A stretch of DNA of 64,000 bases from UBA6522 sp965237785 (GCA_965237785.1 OZ250159.1:3472001-3536000), one strand, 5' to 3'; positions 24,337 through 33,656 are shown, numbered from the stretch's first letter. Notes: generated by a model not told the origin, from the letters alone. Translations and numbers: made by a program.

Positions 24337-25434
24337 CTAAAGCCGCATGGGCATGACCACGAATTTCGTATTCGTCGCGGTTGGACTGCAGATGAGGCAA
24401 CTGGAATTGGCATCGCTCAACCCCAACTGGACAAAGTCTTCATCCACGGCGCCGAGAGCATCCAGCAGGTAATTGACGTTGAAGCCAATTTCCAAATCCT
24501 CACCGCTGTACTTCACTTCGAGCGTCTCCTCTGCCTCTTCCTGCTCGGGATTATTAGCCTTGATGGTGACGCTGTTTTCACGCACGAAAAGACGCACACC
24601 GCGAAATTTCTCGTTCGAAAGTATGGCAGCCCGCTGCAGCGCTAGACGAAGCTGACCGCATTCCGCCGTAATGACACTGCCGACGTCAGTCGGGACGACC
24701 CGTCCGTATTCGGGAAAACGCCCGTCGATCAGTTTGGACGTAAACCGGATACCTTCGAGCTGCACCCGCACATGGTTTGTACCCAGGGTAAGCGTCACGT
24801 CGCCATCGCCATCCAACAAGCGCTGCAGTTCCAGCACGCCCTTTCTGGGAAGAATGACTTGCTCGCTGCGCGCGGCCGGCGTATCGAGCTCCAGTTCCGA
24901 AAGCGCCAACCGATGCCCATCGGTGGCGACGGCACGCAGGATATTTCCTTCTGCTTCAAGCAGCAGGCCGTTCAAGTAGTAACGGACATCCTGTTGCGCC
25001 ATCGAAAAATGTGTCTTCTCCAGGAGCCTGCGCAAGCCATGCTGGTCAACGCGAATTTCCTGTTGCGCAGAAATTTCCTCCACCACGGGAAAATCGTCGG
25101 CCTGGAGGCTGGATAGGGTAAATCGACTTCGAGACGCCATCAGCGTGACGCGATCGCCGACAACGCTTATATGCAGATTGGCGTCCTCCGGTAGCGCTTT
25201 ACAGATATCGTGAAGCTTTCGCCCGGGAACCGTAATTTCCCCGGTGACTTCCGGTGTCACATCCGTTTCCGCAAGCAGTTCGACTTCCAGGTCCGTCGCC
25301 GCGACTTTCAGCCGGTCTTCCTGCGCCGATAACAGCACATTTGCCAGAATCGGCATGGTCTGTCGGCGCTCAACAACACCGATAACGGTTTGAAGAGGTT
25401 TCAGGATCGCGTCCCGCGGTGCGCTGAGTTTCAT
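24337..25434 (-). CDS. dnaN: DNA polymerase III beta sliding clamp
   Basis: A 365-residue clamp with the three repeated clamp domains; recognisable stretches are TMPILANVLLSA, GRKLHDICKALPE, YLNGLLLEAEGN and the C-terminal end FVVMPMRL, which forms part of the partner-binding cleft. It tethers polymerases and repair enzymes to DNA. It is the first gene after the origin on the minus strand, downstream of dnaA. Confidence 0.97.
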   Translation of the reverse strand: MKLSAPRDAILKPLQTVIGVVERRQTMPILANVLLSAQEDRLKVAATDLEVELLAETDVTPEVTGEITVPGRKLHDICKALPEDANLHISVVGDRVTLMASRSRFTLSSLQADDFPVVEEISAQQEIRVDQHGLRRLLEKTHFSMAQQDVRYYLNGLLLEAEGNILRAVATDGHRLALSELELDTPAARSEQVILPRKGVLELQRLLDGDGDVTLTLGTNHVRVQLEGIRFTSKLIDGRFPEYGRVVPTDVGSVITAECGQLRLALQRAAILSNEKFRGVRLFVRENSVTIKANNPEQEEAEETLEVKYSGEDLEIGFNVNYLLDALGAVDEDFVQLGLSDANSSCLICSPTATNTKFVVMPMRL

Positions 25435-25632
25435 TTCCGTTGCTACCTCTTCAATAGTAGTTAGATCTTTCTAATTATAACTATTATTAGCTACCCGAAT
25501 AACTCGAATTACTCAAAATTACCTTTAGAATCAATTAATTATTATGCTATTGGCACGACGTTCCCAGTGTCCCATCCTGTGGTTTAACTGTGGATGGTAT
25601 TGGCGCCGCAAGTTATTCACAGTTATTACAGA
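25435..25632. other. Predicted chromosomal replication origin oriC
   Basis: The 198-bp gap between dnaA and dnaN holds an A+T-rich block (about 25450-25552) next to a cluster of DnaA-box-like sequences: TTATTCACA (25613-25621, plus strand, perfect TTATnCACA), and two 7-of-9 boxes on the minus strand at 25589-25597 (CCATCCACA) and 25578-25586 (TAAACCACA). Within the A+T block, GATCTTTCTAATT (25464-25476) matches 10 of 13 bases of the E. coli unwinding 13-mer GATCTATTTATTT. Gene strands diverge around this area. Confidence 0.75.
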
Positions 25633-26952
25633 TTAACCCGTAAGTGTTCTCAACAGGTTATTGTAATCCTCCGCGACCCTGGTTTCGCTTTCTTTCAAAC
25701 CCTTCACCCTCCGGCAAGCGTGGATGACCGTGGTATGGTCCCGCCCGCCGAAAGCATCTCCGATTTCGGGCAAGCTGTGACTGGTCAGTTCCTTCGCCAG
25801 TGCCATCGCGATCTGGCGAGGCCGCGTGATGGACCGGCTCCGGCGCTTGGAGTGCAGATCGGCGACGCGGACCTTGAAGTACGCTGCGACGGTGCGTTGG
25901 ATATTCTCGATGGTAACCAGTTTGGCCTGCAAGGCGAGCAAGTCGCGAAGCGTTTGCTTGGTGAACTCCACCGTAATGGGTTCACCGGTAAAACGGGAAT
26001 TGGCGATCACGCGGCGTAGGGCGCCCTCCAGCTCTCGAACGTTGGAGCGAATCCTCTGGGCGATGAAGAAGGCGACCTCCTCCGGGACGGTCTCGTTCTC
26101 CGCCTCGGCCTTGCTCATGAGAATGGCAACGCTCGTTTCCAGTTCGGGCGGCTCGATCGCCACCGTCAGGCCCCAGCCAAAACGGGATTTGAGGCGCTCC
26201 TCCAACCCGGACACTTCCTTCGGATAACGGTCACAGCTCAACACGATTCGTCGCTGGCCTTCCAGAAGCGCATTGAAGGTGTGGAAAAATTCTTCCTGTG
26301 AGCGTTCCTTGCCTGCGAAAAACTGAATGTCATCGATCAACAATGCGTCCGGGGACCGGTATTCGCGCTTGAACGTATCGATGGTGTTGTGTTGCAAGCT
26401 ACGGACCATATCGCTGACAAAGCGCTCCGAATGGACATAGACAACACGTGCATTTGCTTCGCGCTTTCGAATCAAGTTGCCGAGCGCGTGCATCAGGTGT
26501 GTCTTGCCGAGACCGACGCCCCCATAGATGAACAACGGGTTGTACGCTTGTCCGGGAGCGGTAGCCACCTGGATCGCGCTGGCCCGCGCCAACTGATTGC
26601 TCTTGCCCTCGACGAAGGTCTCGAAGGTAAATTTCGGGTCGAGGCGGCTGCCGCGCGTCAGTTGATGTCTGCGAACGGGTGCGTCGGCGATGGTTGCGGC
26701 GGGCAGGGGTGGACGCCGGCTACCAACTTCCAGGTCAACCGTCAGCGAGCCCGCCACGGAGACGATAAAGGGCAGACAGTGCTTCCGCACCCAGTCGACC
26801 ACAAAACGGTTAGGTGCCAGTAGCCGTAAGGTCCGGCCGGTCTGCTCCGCTTGCAGCGGTCTGATCCAGGTATTGAATTGTTGTTCCGACAGCTCTGTTT
26901 CCAGGGCCTTCAGACACTGGTTCCAGACTGACGGCTGCGGAGCCGATGCCAC
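25633..26952 (-). CDS. dnaA: Chromosomal replication initiator DnaA
   Basis: About 439 residues with all four domains: N-terminal domain I (WNQCLKALETELSEQQFNTWIRPL), a linker, the AAA+ domain (Walker A GGVGLGKTHLMHALGN, Walker B LLIDDIQFF, box VII region) and the DNA-binding domain with FGGRDHTTVIHACRRV. The GTG at 26952 puts domain I nine residues from the N-terminus, as in relatives; an ATG at 27096 would add 48 unconserved residues. RBS evidence is weak for every option, so the start is provisional. Confidence 0.95.
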   Translation of the reverse strand: MASAPQPSVWNQCLKALETELSEQQFNTWIRPLQAEQTGRTLRLLAPNRFVVDWVRKHCLPFIVSVAGSLTVDLEVGSRRPPLPAATIADAPVRRHQLTRGSRLDPKFTFETFVEGKSNQLARASAIQVATAPGQAYNPLFIYGGVGLGKTHLMHALGNLIRKREANARVVYVHSERFVSDMVRSLQHNTIDTFKREYRSPDALLIDDIQFFAGKERSQEEFFHTFNALLEGQRRIVLSCDRYPKEVSGLEERLKSRFGWGLTVAIEPPELETSVAILMSKAEAENETVPEEVAFFIAQRIRSNVRELEGALRRVIANSRFTGEPITVEFTKQTLRDLLALQAKLVTIENIQRTVAAYFKVRVADLHSKRRSRSITRPRQIAMALAKELTSHSLPEIGDAFGGRDHTTVIHACRRVKGLKESETRVAEDYNNLLRTLTG

Positions 26953-27145
26953 GGTCTTTATTTTTCTTGCCAATTGTAAATCGTGTTCCGGTTCGAGCTT
27001 GGTCGCCGACGCCAGTGTAACGCCGGATGCCGCCATCTCGCCAGCCCGAATTTTGCATCGGGCTTTTATGCGGCGACGCGTCGGCGCTTCCGCCACGAAC
27101 GTCGGAGTGCCATCCGACCACGAGCTTAAACGCTACCCGCGGCTA

Positions 27146-27174
27146 TTGACAGCCCGGCTTGCCGCGCGTACAGT
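27146..27174 (+). promoter_or_regulatory. Sigma-70 promoter of rpmH-rnpA-yidC
   Basis: TTGACA (27146-27151), a 17-bp spacer and TACAGT (27169-27174) form a strong -35/-10 pair about 80 bp ahead of rpmH, as expected for a ribosomal protein operon. Confidence 0.7.
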
Positions 27175-27255
27175 TTCGCCCTCTTCCGCAAAGCACATGT
27201 CCTTGTTTTGCTTGAAACTTTTTATGACTGACGATGGCGGGGAAGCGGACTACCC

Positions 27256-27390
27256 ATGAAGAGAACCTTTCAACCGAGCAACCTTAGGCGCAAACGTACC
27301 CATGGGTTCCGGGCACGCATGGCGACAAAGGGCGGCCGCCAAGTGCTGAAGCGCAGGCGGGCGAAGGGCCGAGTACGCCTGACACCCTGA
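27256..27390 (+). CDS. rpmH: 50S ribosomal protein L34
   Basis: The 44-residue L34 reads MKRTFQPSNLRRKRTHGFR and continues to an Arg/Lys-rich end with RLTP. It is complete and matches the family length. It is below most length cut-offs for gene finding. rnpA starts 26 nt later. Confidence 0.97.
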   Translation: MKRTFQPSNLRRKRTHGFRARMATKGGRQVLKRRRAKGRVRLTP

Positions 27391-27416
27391 TCGAGCGTGA
27401 CCCAGCGGCTCCCGCG

Positions 27417-27782
27417 GTGCGACAGTCGGCTCGATTCAGCCGCCGGCATCGGCTGACTCATTCCAATGAGTTTGGGCGCGTCTTTGCCCATTCGATGCGA
27501 TCGGCAGATGCGTACTTTACGGTACTCGCGCGGGCTGGTAGCTGCGATAATTCTCGCCTGGGATTGGCGATCTCGAAGCGGGTGGCGAAAACCGCCTGCG
27601 CGAGAAACCGGCTCCGTCGGCTGAGCCGCGAGACCTTCCGCCAACTTGAATTGCCCCCGTGGGATTTTGTGGTCATCGCGCGGGGGAAGGCGCCCTTCGC
27701 GGAGAACAGGGTTTTGAGGCAGAGTTTGCAGCGACATTTCAACCGGATCGCGCGACAGGCGAAGGCTGACCGCGATGGATAA
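27417..27782 (+). CDS. rnpA: Ribonuclease P protein component
   Basis: A 121-residue basic protein with FSRRHRLTHSNEFGRVF at the start and the RNR signature CARNRLRRLSRETFR in the middle. It assists the RNase P RNA in 5' maturation of tRNAs. Start is GTG at 27417. The stop overlaps yidC by 8 nt; the yidD gene normally found between rnpA and yidC is absent. Confidence 0.93.
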   Translation: MRQSARFSRRHRLTHSNEFGRVFAHSMRSADAYFTVLARAGSCDNSRLGLAISKRVAKTACARNRLRRLSRETFRQLELPPWDFVVIARGKAPFAENRVLRQSLQRHFNRIARQAKADRDG

Positions 27783-29418
27783 CATCCGCTTGCTGCTGTG
27801 GGCGACCTTCGGCGTGGCGCTCTGGTTTACCTACCGGGCATGGACGATTCAGTATCCGCCGACGCCCCCGCCGACGACACCTGCGGCCGGTGAGATCTTT
27901 TCCGAAGGATCCCCGACCGGCGAAGACGAGCTACCACAGCTGACCCAACCTGGGGACCAGACGCCACAGGTCCTGCCGCCCGTCAACCAAACGGCCGACC
28001 CCGGCCGCCCGATCCAGGTTCGAACGGACGTATTCGATGCCGTCATCGACGCCCAGGGCGGGGATCTCGTGCGCGTGGACCTTCTCGATTTTCCGCTGGA
28101 AAAGGGTGCCGAGACCCCGGTGCGGTTGCTGGATTTTGCCGGAACCGACCGCTGGGTGTACCAAACCGGACTGCGCGGCACGTCAGGCGACGCCGAACCC
28201 AATCATCTGACCGCATTCTCCGCCGGCAGCAGCGACTACGTGTTGAGCGATTCGGCCGACGAGTTGACGGTGACCCTGGACTGGGACTCGAGCGGTCCGC
28301 TGCGGGCTCGGAAGGTCTATACGTTTCACCGCGGCCGATACGCGGTGAATCTGGAAATCATCGTCGAAAACACGAGCGACGTCCCCTGGAGTGGCGCCGC
28401 GTACGCGCAGATTCTCAGGCGGCACAATCCGGTCGGGCGTTCCTTTATGTCGGTCGATTCCTATTCGTTTACCGGTCCGGTGCTGTATGACGGAGATCAG
28501 TTCGAGAAACTCGACGTCGACGATCTCCTTGGCGAGCCGGTCAGCCAGAGCCTCGCCGGAGGCTGGCAGGCCAGCATTCAACACCATTTTCTGGCCGCCG
28601 CGGTGCCTCCTCCGGCAGAAGAAATCCACTACCAGGCATCGGCCAGGGGCGAGGAATATCTGCTTACCGCAATGACGAGTCTCGCCGAAATCGCCCCCGG
28701 GGAGAGCCGGTCCTTCCCGTTTACCCTGTTTGTCGGCCCCAAGCTTCAGGACCAGCTCGCCGACGCCGGCCCGCGTCTTGAACTCACCGTCGACTACGGC
28801 ATCTTTACCTTCCTGGCGCTGCCGCTGTTCTGGGTTCTCGACAAGATCTACGGGTTTGTGGGCAACTGGGGCTGGTCAATCGTGCTCACGACCTTCCTGA
28901 TCAAACTGCTCTTCTACAAGCTTACCGAGATCAGCGGCCGGTCAATGGCAAAAATGCGCAAGCTCCAACCGAGGATGAAGGCGCTTCAGGAGACCTACAA
29001 GGACAATCGTGAGCAGCTAAGCCGGCACATGATGGAGCTATACAAGCGGGAAAAGGTCAACCCGGCCGCGGGCTGTCTGCCGATCGTAATCCAGATGCCG
29101 TTCTTTTTTGCCTTTTACTGGGTGCTGATCGAGAGCGTCGAGTTGCGCCAGGCCCCGTTCATGCTGTGGATCGTCGATCTGTCCTCGCGAGACCCGTTTT
29201 TCTTGCTGCCACTGCTCATGGGTGGCGCGATGCTGATTCAGACGCGTTTGAACCCGGCTCCGCCGGACCCGGTCCAGGCGAGAGTCATGCAGATCATGCC
29301 GATCATGTTTACGGCTTTCTTCGCGTTCTTTCCGGCCGGGCTGGTCCTTTATTGGCTCACCAACACCGGGCTGTCCATCCTCCAGCAATGGTGGATCAAC
29401 AAACTGATCGCTGACTGA
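27775..29418 (+). CDS. yidC: Membrane protein insertase YidC
   Basis: A 547-residue insertase. An N-terminal helix (about 4-20) is followed by a proline-rich linker, the large periplasmic beta-sandwich domain (about 75-330), and a C-terminal five-helix core: IYGFVGNWGWSIVLTTFLIKL, the cytoplasmic hairpin with MRKLQPRMKALQETYKDN, the NPAAGCLPIVIQMPFFFAFYW segment, and LVLYWLTNTGLSILQQWW. It inserts subunits such as AtpE, encoded about 8 kb downstream. Confidence 0.96.
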   Translation: MDNIRLLLWATFGVALWFTYRAWTIQYPPTPPPTTPAAGEIFSEGSPTGEDELPQLTQPGDQTPQVLPPVNQTADPGRPIQVRTDVFDAVIDAQGGDLVRVDLLDFPLEKGAETPVRLLDFAGTDRWVYQTGLRGTSGDAEPNHLTAFSAGSSDYVLSDSADELTVTLDWDSSGPLRARKVYTFHRGRYAVNLEIIVENTSDVPWSGAAYAQILRRHNPVGRSFMSVDSYSFTGPVLYDGDQFEKLDVDDLLGEPVSQSLAGGWQASIQHHFLAAAVPPPAEEIHYQASARGEEYLLTAMTSLAEIAPGESRSFPFTLFVGPKLQDQLADAGPRLELTVDYGIFTFLALPLFWVLDKIYGFVGNWGWSIVLTTFLIKLLFYKLTEISGRSMAKMRKLQPRMKALQETYKDNREQLSRHMMELYKREKVNPAAGCLPIVIQMPFFFAFYWVLIESVELRQAPFMLWIVDLSSRDPFFLLPLLMGGAMLIQTRLNPAPPDPVQARVMQIMPIMFTAFFAFFPAGLVLYWLTNTGLSILQQWWINKLIAD

Positions 29419-29505
29419 GCATCGATTGCCCGCCGGATGATCCATGATCCATCCGCAACCGACGTCCGGCGCGGAACCCGGGAATTGGCGGTTTATTGGT
29501 GAGAT

Positions 29506-30855
29506 ATGCGAGTGAACGACACCATCGCTGCGCTGGCGACGCCGCCCGGCAGGGGAGCGGTAGCCATCGTTCGCGTTTCCGGCGGCATGGCCCTGACCAT
29601 CGGCCGTGAACTGGCCGGCGTTCGGCCCCGCCCGCGCCACGCCCACGTCTGTACGTTCAGGGACGAGACAGGACTCGCGGTGGACCAGGGCCTGGTGTTG
29701 TTTTTCCCCGGCCCAAGATCGTTTACGGGCGAGGATGTGATCGAGTTGCATGGACACGGCGGCATGGTGGTGAGCGACTGGCTCCTGAGCCAGGCTTATC
29801 GCCTGGGTGCGAGGCCGGCGGAACCCGGCGAATTTACGCTGCGGGCGTTCCTCAACGACAAGCTGGACTTGGCGCAAGCCGAAGCCGTTGCCGACCTGGT
29901 GGACAGCGGCTCACGCGCGGCGGCCCGGGCGGCCGTGCGCTCGTTGGACGGTGTATTCTCCGACCGGGTCAGGGAACTCCAGACAGCGCTGACCGCCCTG
30001 CGGGTCCGTTCGGAGGCCTGGCTCGACTTCCCGGACGAGGAGTTGGAGTTGGGATCCGGCGGTGACCTTGATACACGGTTCGGCGCCGTGATGGCCAGGC
30101 TCGAACACCTGCTCGGCGAGGCGCAGCAGGGCGCGGTGCTGCGCGATGGCGTAAACGTCGTGATAGCCGGCCCGCCGAACGCGGGCAAGTCAAGCCTGAT
30201 GAACCATCTGGCGGGGTACGATGCCGCCATCGTCACGAAGTTCCCCGGTACTACGCGGGATCCGCTGCGCGAATACCTCTCCGTGGACGGGCTGCCGGTG
30301 AGCCTCACGGATACCGCGGGATTCCGGGCCGCGGCCGACCCGGTAGAAGTCGAGGGGGTGCGAAGGGCGCAAAAGGCGATTGAACGCGCCGACCGGGTGT
30401 TGTGGTTGCTGGATATCCGTGACGACTTGCACACCGGGATGGTCCGAGCCCGCGAAGAAGTAGCAGGCCGCGCCGCCCTGACCGTCATTCTGAACAAGGT
30501 CGATCTCGTCACCGCCGAGTCGGGGCGGGATGAGTACGATGGGCTGCCGATCATCCGCCTTTCGGCCCTGACCGGGGACGGGGTACCGTTGCTGCGGGAG
30601 CATCTGAAGGAGGTGTCGGGGTTTGGCGGCGAATCGCCCGGCAACTTCAGCGCGCGGTCGCGTCATCTCGATGCACTTGTGCGTGCCAGGGATCACGTTC
30701 ACCATGGACTTGGGCAGCTTCGCGAGGCGCGAGCCCTGGAGCTTGCGGCTGAGGACCTGCGCGCTGCCCAATCCGCGCTGGGCGAGGTCACCGGCGAGAT
30801 GACCAGCGATGAACTGCTGGGCGAGATATTCTCGAGCTTCTGCATCGGAAAATAG
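29506..30855 (+). CDS. mnmE: tRNA modification GTPase MnmE
   Basis: A 449-residue protein: N-terminal tetrahydrofolate-binding domain (DTIAALATPPGRGAVAIVR), helical domain, inserted G domain with P-loop GPPNAGKSS, DTAGFR and NKVD, and the C-terminal CIGK motif whose Cys is needed for chemistry. With MnmG it makes the cmnm5 group on wobble U34. mnmG is encoded 750 nt downstream, separated by one gene. Confidence 0.96.
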   Translation: MRVNDTIAALATPPGRGAVAIVRVSGGMALTIGRELAGVRPRPRHAHVCTFRDETGLAVDQGLVLFFPGPRSFTGEDVIELHGHGGMVVSDWLLSQAYRLGARPAEPGEFTLRAFLNDKLDLAQAEAVADLVDSGSRAAARAAVRSLDGVFSDRVRELQTALTALRVRSEAWLDFPDEELELGSGGDLDTRFGAVMARLEHLLGEAQQGAVLRDGVNVVIAGPPNAGKSSLMNHLAGYDAAIVTKFPGTTRDPLREYLSVDGLPVSLTDTAGFRAAADPVEVEGVRRAQKAIERADRVLWLLDIRDDLHTGMVRAREEVAGRAALTVILNKVDLVTAESGRDEYDGLPIIRLSALTGDGVPLLREHLKEVSGFGGESPGNFSARSRHLDALVRARDHVHHGLGQLREARALELAAEDLRAAQSALGEVTGEMTSDELLGEIFSSFCIGK

Positions 30856-30873
30856 ACAGGGATATTCAGGCGT

Positions 30874-31464
30874 ATGTTTGCGAGCATGACCGCATCGCTG
30901 GGCCGCCAGCGCCGTTTCCTCGGCACCTTGGTAAGGGATCCCTTGTCCGTGGGCGCACTTGCGCCGAGCAGCCGGCACCTGGCCAAACTCATGGTGGCGG
31001 ACATCGGTCCGGGGTCGCGGGTCATCGAATTGGGCGCGGGAACCGGTGTGGTGACGCGGGCCATCCTGGATTGCGGCGTTGCTCCCTGCGACCTGGTCGT
31101 CGTCGAGCAAAGCGAAGCGTTTGCCGAAATGCTCGGAAAACGGTTTCCGGATATTACGGTCGTTGTCGGCGACGCGCTCTCGCTGAACCACCATATGGCC
31201 AACATTGGCGGTCGCGCGGATTTCGCGGTCAGCGGGCTACCGCTGTTGCTGTTTTCGCCGGGTCGCAAGCTCCGACTGCTGACCCATGTGTTCGCCGCTC
31301 TCGGTTCGGACGGGGCCTTCCATCAGTTTACCTATGGCGGTCGTTGTCCAATCGAGCGCACCGTACTCCGCCGCCTGGGGCTTGAGGCCTCTTTCCTGGG
31401 CTTCACCCCGTTCAACCTGCCGCCGGCCTACGTTTATCGGCTGCGAAAGAGCCGGCACTCATAA
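30874..31464 (+). CDS. Class I SAM methyltransferase, PmtA-like
   Basis: A 196-residue methyltransferase. A characteristic lead-in (FLGTLVRDPLSVGALAPSS) precedes the SAM loop VIELGAGTGVVTRAIL, the acidic VVVEQSEAF, and a VSGLPLLLFSP catalytic-region motif; the C-terminus has NLPPAYVYRL. This layout resembles rhizobial-type phosphatidylethanolamine N-methyltransferases (PmtA) and their relatives annotated as rRNA dimethylase-like. A lipid headgroup substrate is a reasonable guess but not proven. It sits between mnmE and mnmG, 18 nt after mnmE. Confidence 0.7.
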   Translation: MFASMTASLGRQRRFLGTLVRDPLSVGALAPSSRHLAKLMVADIGPGSRVIELGAGTGVVTRAILDCGVAPCDLVVVEQSEAFAEMLGKRFPDITVVVGDALSLNHHMANIGGRADFAVSGLPLLLFSPGRKLRLLTHVFAALGSDGAFHQFTYGGRCPIERTVLRRLGLEASFLGFTPFNLPPAYVYRLRKSRHS

Positions 31465-31483
31465 AGCGCTGGCGGTCGCCGAG

Positions 31484-31553
31484 CCCGAATATCTCACCCA
31501 CGTTCGTCAAGAGCGCGTCGAAGCGCCGTAGCAGAGGCAGCGAGATATTCGGG
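31484..31553. repeat. 12-bp perfect inverted repeat upstream of mnmG
   Basis: CCCGAATATCTC (31484-31495) is repeated in inverse as GAGATATTCGGG (31542-31553) with a 46-nt spacer, in the 147-nt gap between the PmtA-like gene and mnmG. It could fold in mRNA or be a spaced operator; there is no target-site duplication or transposase to suggest a mobile element. Confidence 0.6.
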
Positions 31554-31611
31554 ATGGTGCAATATCGGAGTCAAACCGCGCTAAGATCAACGTCTGCGGA
31601 CGCGTAGTGTC

Positions 31612-33510
31612 ATGGACTATCCAGATAAATTCGATTGCATTGTCGTGGGCGGGGGCCATGCCGGAACCGAGGCGGCCCTGGCGGCCGCGCGGGCGGGTGC
31701 TCAAACGCTGCTGCTGACCCACAATCTGGACAGCCTGGGCCAGATGAGCTGCAACCCGGCCGTCGGCGGGATCGGCAAGGGCCATCTGGCACGGGAAGTG
31801 GATGCGCTCGGCGGCGCGATGGCCCGGGCGGCGGATCGAGCCGGTATTCACTTCCGTACGCTCAATGCCAGCAAGGGACCCGCCGTGCGCGCGACCCGCG
31901 CGCAGGCGGATCGGGTGCTCTACCGGCAGGCGATTCGCCGGATTCTGGAGACCCAGCCGGGGCTCAGCCTGCTGCAGCAGGGCGCGGACGATCTGCTGTT
32001 TCGCGGCGGGCGGGTGCGCGGCGTGATCACCCAGATGGGCCTGCGGATCAGCGCGCGTACCGTGGTGTTGACGGTGGGCACGTTCCTTGCGGGGCGAATC
32101 CACGTCGGCGGCTCGAACCACGCCGGGGGCCGGGCCGGCGACCCCGCCGCCGTTGTGCTGGCGGAACGCTTGCGCGACCTGGGCCTGAAGGTCGATCGGC
32201 TAAAGACCGGAACGCCGCCGCGGATCGACGGGCGAAGTATCGACTACAGCCGGCTGGCCCCGCAGCCGGGAGACGAACCCACACCGGTTTTTTCCTTTCT
32301 GGGGAAGCGGGCCGAACACCCACGGCAGGTGCCGTGTCATATCACTCACACCACGGAAAGAACCAACGACATCATCCGCGCGAATCTGCATCGTTCGCCC
32401 ATGTTCAGCGGCGCTATCGAAGGCGCCGGGCCCAGATACTGTCCGTCGATCGAGGATAAGGTCGTGCGCTTCGCGGACAAGGGTTCGCACCGGATCTTCG
32501 TGGAACCGGAGGGACTGAACACCCACGAGGTGTACCCCAACGGGATTTCCACCAGCTTGCCCTTTGACGTGCAGCGGGCGTTCGTACGCTCGATCAAGGG
32601 GTTCGAGAATGCACACATCACCCGTCCGGGCTACGCGATCGAATACGATTTCTTCGATCCGCGGGAACTGGAGCCGAGCCTGCGCACCAAGGCCGTGGCG
32701 AGCCTCTATTTCGCCGGACAGATCAATGGCACCACGGGCTACGAGGAGGCGGCCGCTCAAGGCCTTGTCGCCGGCATCAATGCCGCGCGGGAGAGCCGGG
32801 ATCTGCCGCCCTGGTCCCCGCGCCGCGACGAGGCGTACATCGGCGTATTGATCGACGATCTGGTCACCAACGGCACCCTGGAGCCCTACCGGATGTTCAC
32901 CTCCCGCGCCGAATACCGGCTGTCCCTGCGGGAAGACAACGCCGACCTGCGGCTGACTCCAAAGGGCCGGAAACTCGGCATCGTCGACGATGAACGATGG
33001 CGCGTTTTCGAGATGAAGCAGAGCGTCATTCGCTCGGAAACCGAACGGCTGTGCGCTGTTGTCGTTCGCCCGCAGGACGTGCCGGTCGGAAGCCGCATCG
33101 GATCGCTCAGGCGAGAAGCACCGGCGCACGAGCTGCTGCGTCGGCCGCAGTGCCGCTACGATGACCTGGTGGCGCTGCCGCGGCTGGGCGCCAGCCCGGA
33201 CGCCGGGCAATTGAACGACGAGACCTACACCCAGGTGGCCCGGCAGCTGGAGATCCAGGCTCGCTACCAGGGCTACATCGAGCGCCAGTCGCGGGAGATC
33301 GAGCGGCAGCGCGAGCACCAGAGCACGCCGCTGCCCGCCGGTCTGGACTATTCCGGCGTTCGCGGGCTGTCCAACGAGGTCAGGGAAAAGCTCGCTCGCG
33401 TGCGCCCGGCGAACATCGGCCAGGCGGCACGCATATCCGGGGTCACGCCGGCGGCAGTCTCGCTGCTCCTGATCCACCTGAAAAAACGCGAGCATCGCAA
33501 GAGCGCTTGA
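31612..33510 (+). CDS. mnmG: tRNA U34 carboxymethylaminomethyltransferase subunit MnmG
   Basis: A 632-residue FAD protein. The dinucleotide motif VVGGGHAGTEAALAAAR is at the N-terminus, followed by SCNPAVGGIGKGHL, TGTPPRIDG, the GQINGTTGYEEAAAQG flavin motif and the C-terminal helical MnmE-binding region. With MnmE it modifies wobble uridines. The mnmG-rsmG-parA-parB order is the standard post-origin arrangement. Confidence 0.96.
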   Translation: MDYPDKFDCIVVGGGHAGTEAALAAARAGAQTLLLTHNLDSLGQMSCNPAVGGIGKGHLAREVDALGGAMARAADRAGIHFRTLNASKGPAVRATRAQADRVLYRQAIRRILETQPGLSLLQQGADDLLFRGGRVRGVITQMGLRISARTVVLTVGTFLAGRIHVGGSNHAGGRAGDPAAVVLAERLRDLGLKVDRLKTGTPPRIDGRSIDYSRLAPQPGDEPTPVFSFLGKRAEHPRQVPCHITHTTERTNDIIRANLHRSPMFSGAIEGAGPRYCPSIEDKVVRFADKGSHRIFVEPEGLNTHEVYPNGISTSLPFDVQRAFVRSIKGFENAHITRPGYAIEYDFFDPRELEPSLRTKAVASLYFAGQINGTTGYEEAAAQGLVAGINAARESRDLPPWSPRRDEAYIGVLIDDLVTNGTLEPYRMFTSRAEYRLSLREDNADLRLTPKGRKLGIVDDERWRVFEMKQSVIRSETERLCAVVVRPQDVPVGSRIGSLRREAPAHELLRRPQCRYDDLVALPRLGASPDAGQLNDETYTQVARQLEIQARYQGYIERQSREIERQREHQSTPLPAGLDYSGVRGLSNEVREKLARVRPANIGQAARISGVTPAAVSLLLIHLKKREHRKSA

Positions 33511-33530
33511 GCACACACGGGAGCAACCCT

Positions 33531-33569
33531 ATGAACAAAGATTTTCGGATAGTGGCGGCGCTGGGCTGA
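33531..33569 (+). other. 12-codon open frame with a good ribosome-binding site
   Basis: After GGGAG with 7-nt spacing, ATG 33531 opens M-N-K-D-F-R-I-V-A-A-L-G and then a stop. It may be a leader for rsmG or the beginning of a decayed exported protein; there is no further homology after the stop. An inverted repeat GATTTTCG/CGAAAATC (33540-33547, 33599-33606) spans its 3' end. Confidence 0.25.
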
Positions 33570-33656
33570 GCGGTGCCGGCGCCTCGACACCGACGCGACG
33601 AAAATCGGTGAGAGATTCGGACTAGCGGCCCCGCCGCCGCGGGCTATACTCCGGCC

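Noticed and set aside
27097..27255. oriC in the dnaA-rpmH gap
   Set aside because: No DnaA boxes or A+T-rich block are seen there; the dnaA-dnaN gap has both.
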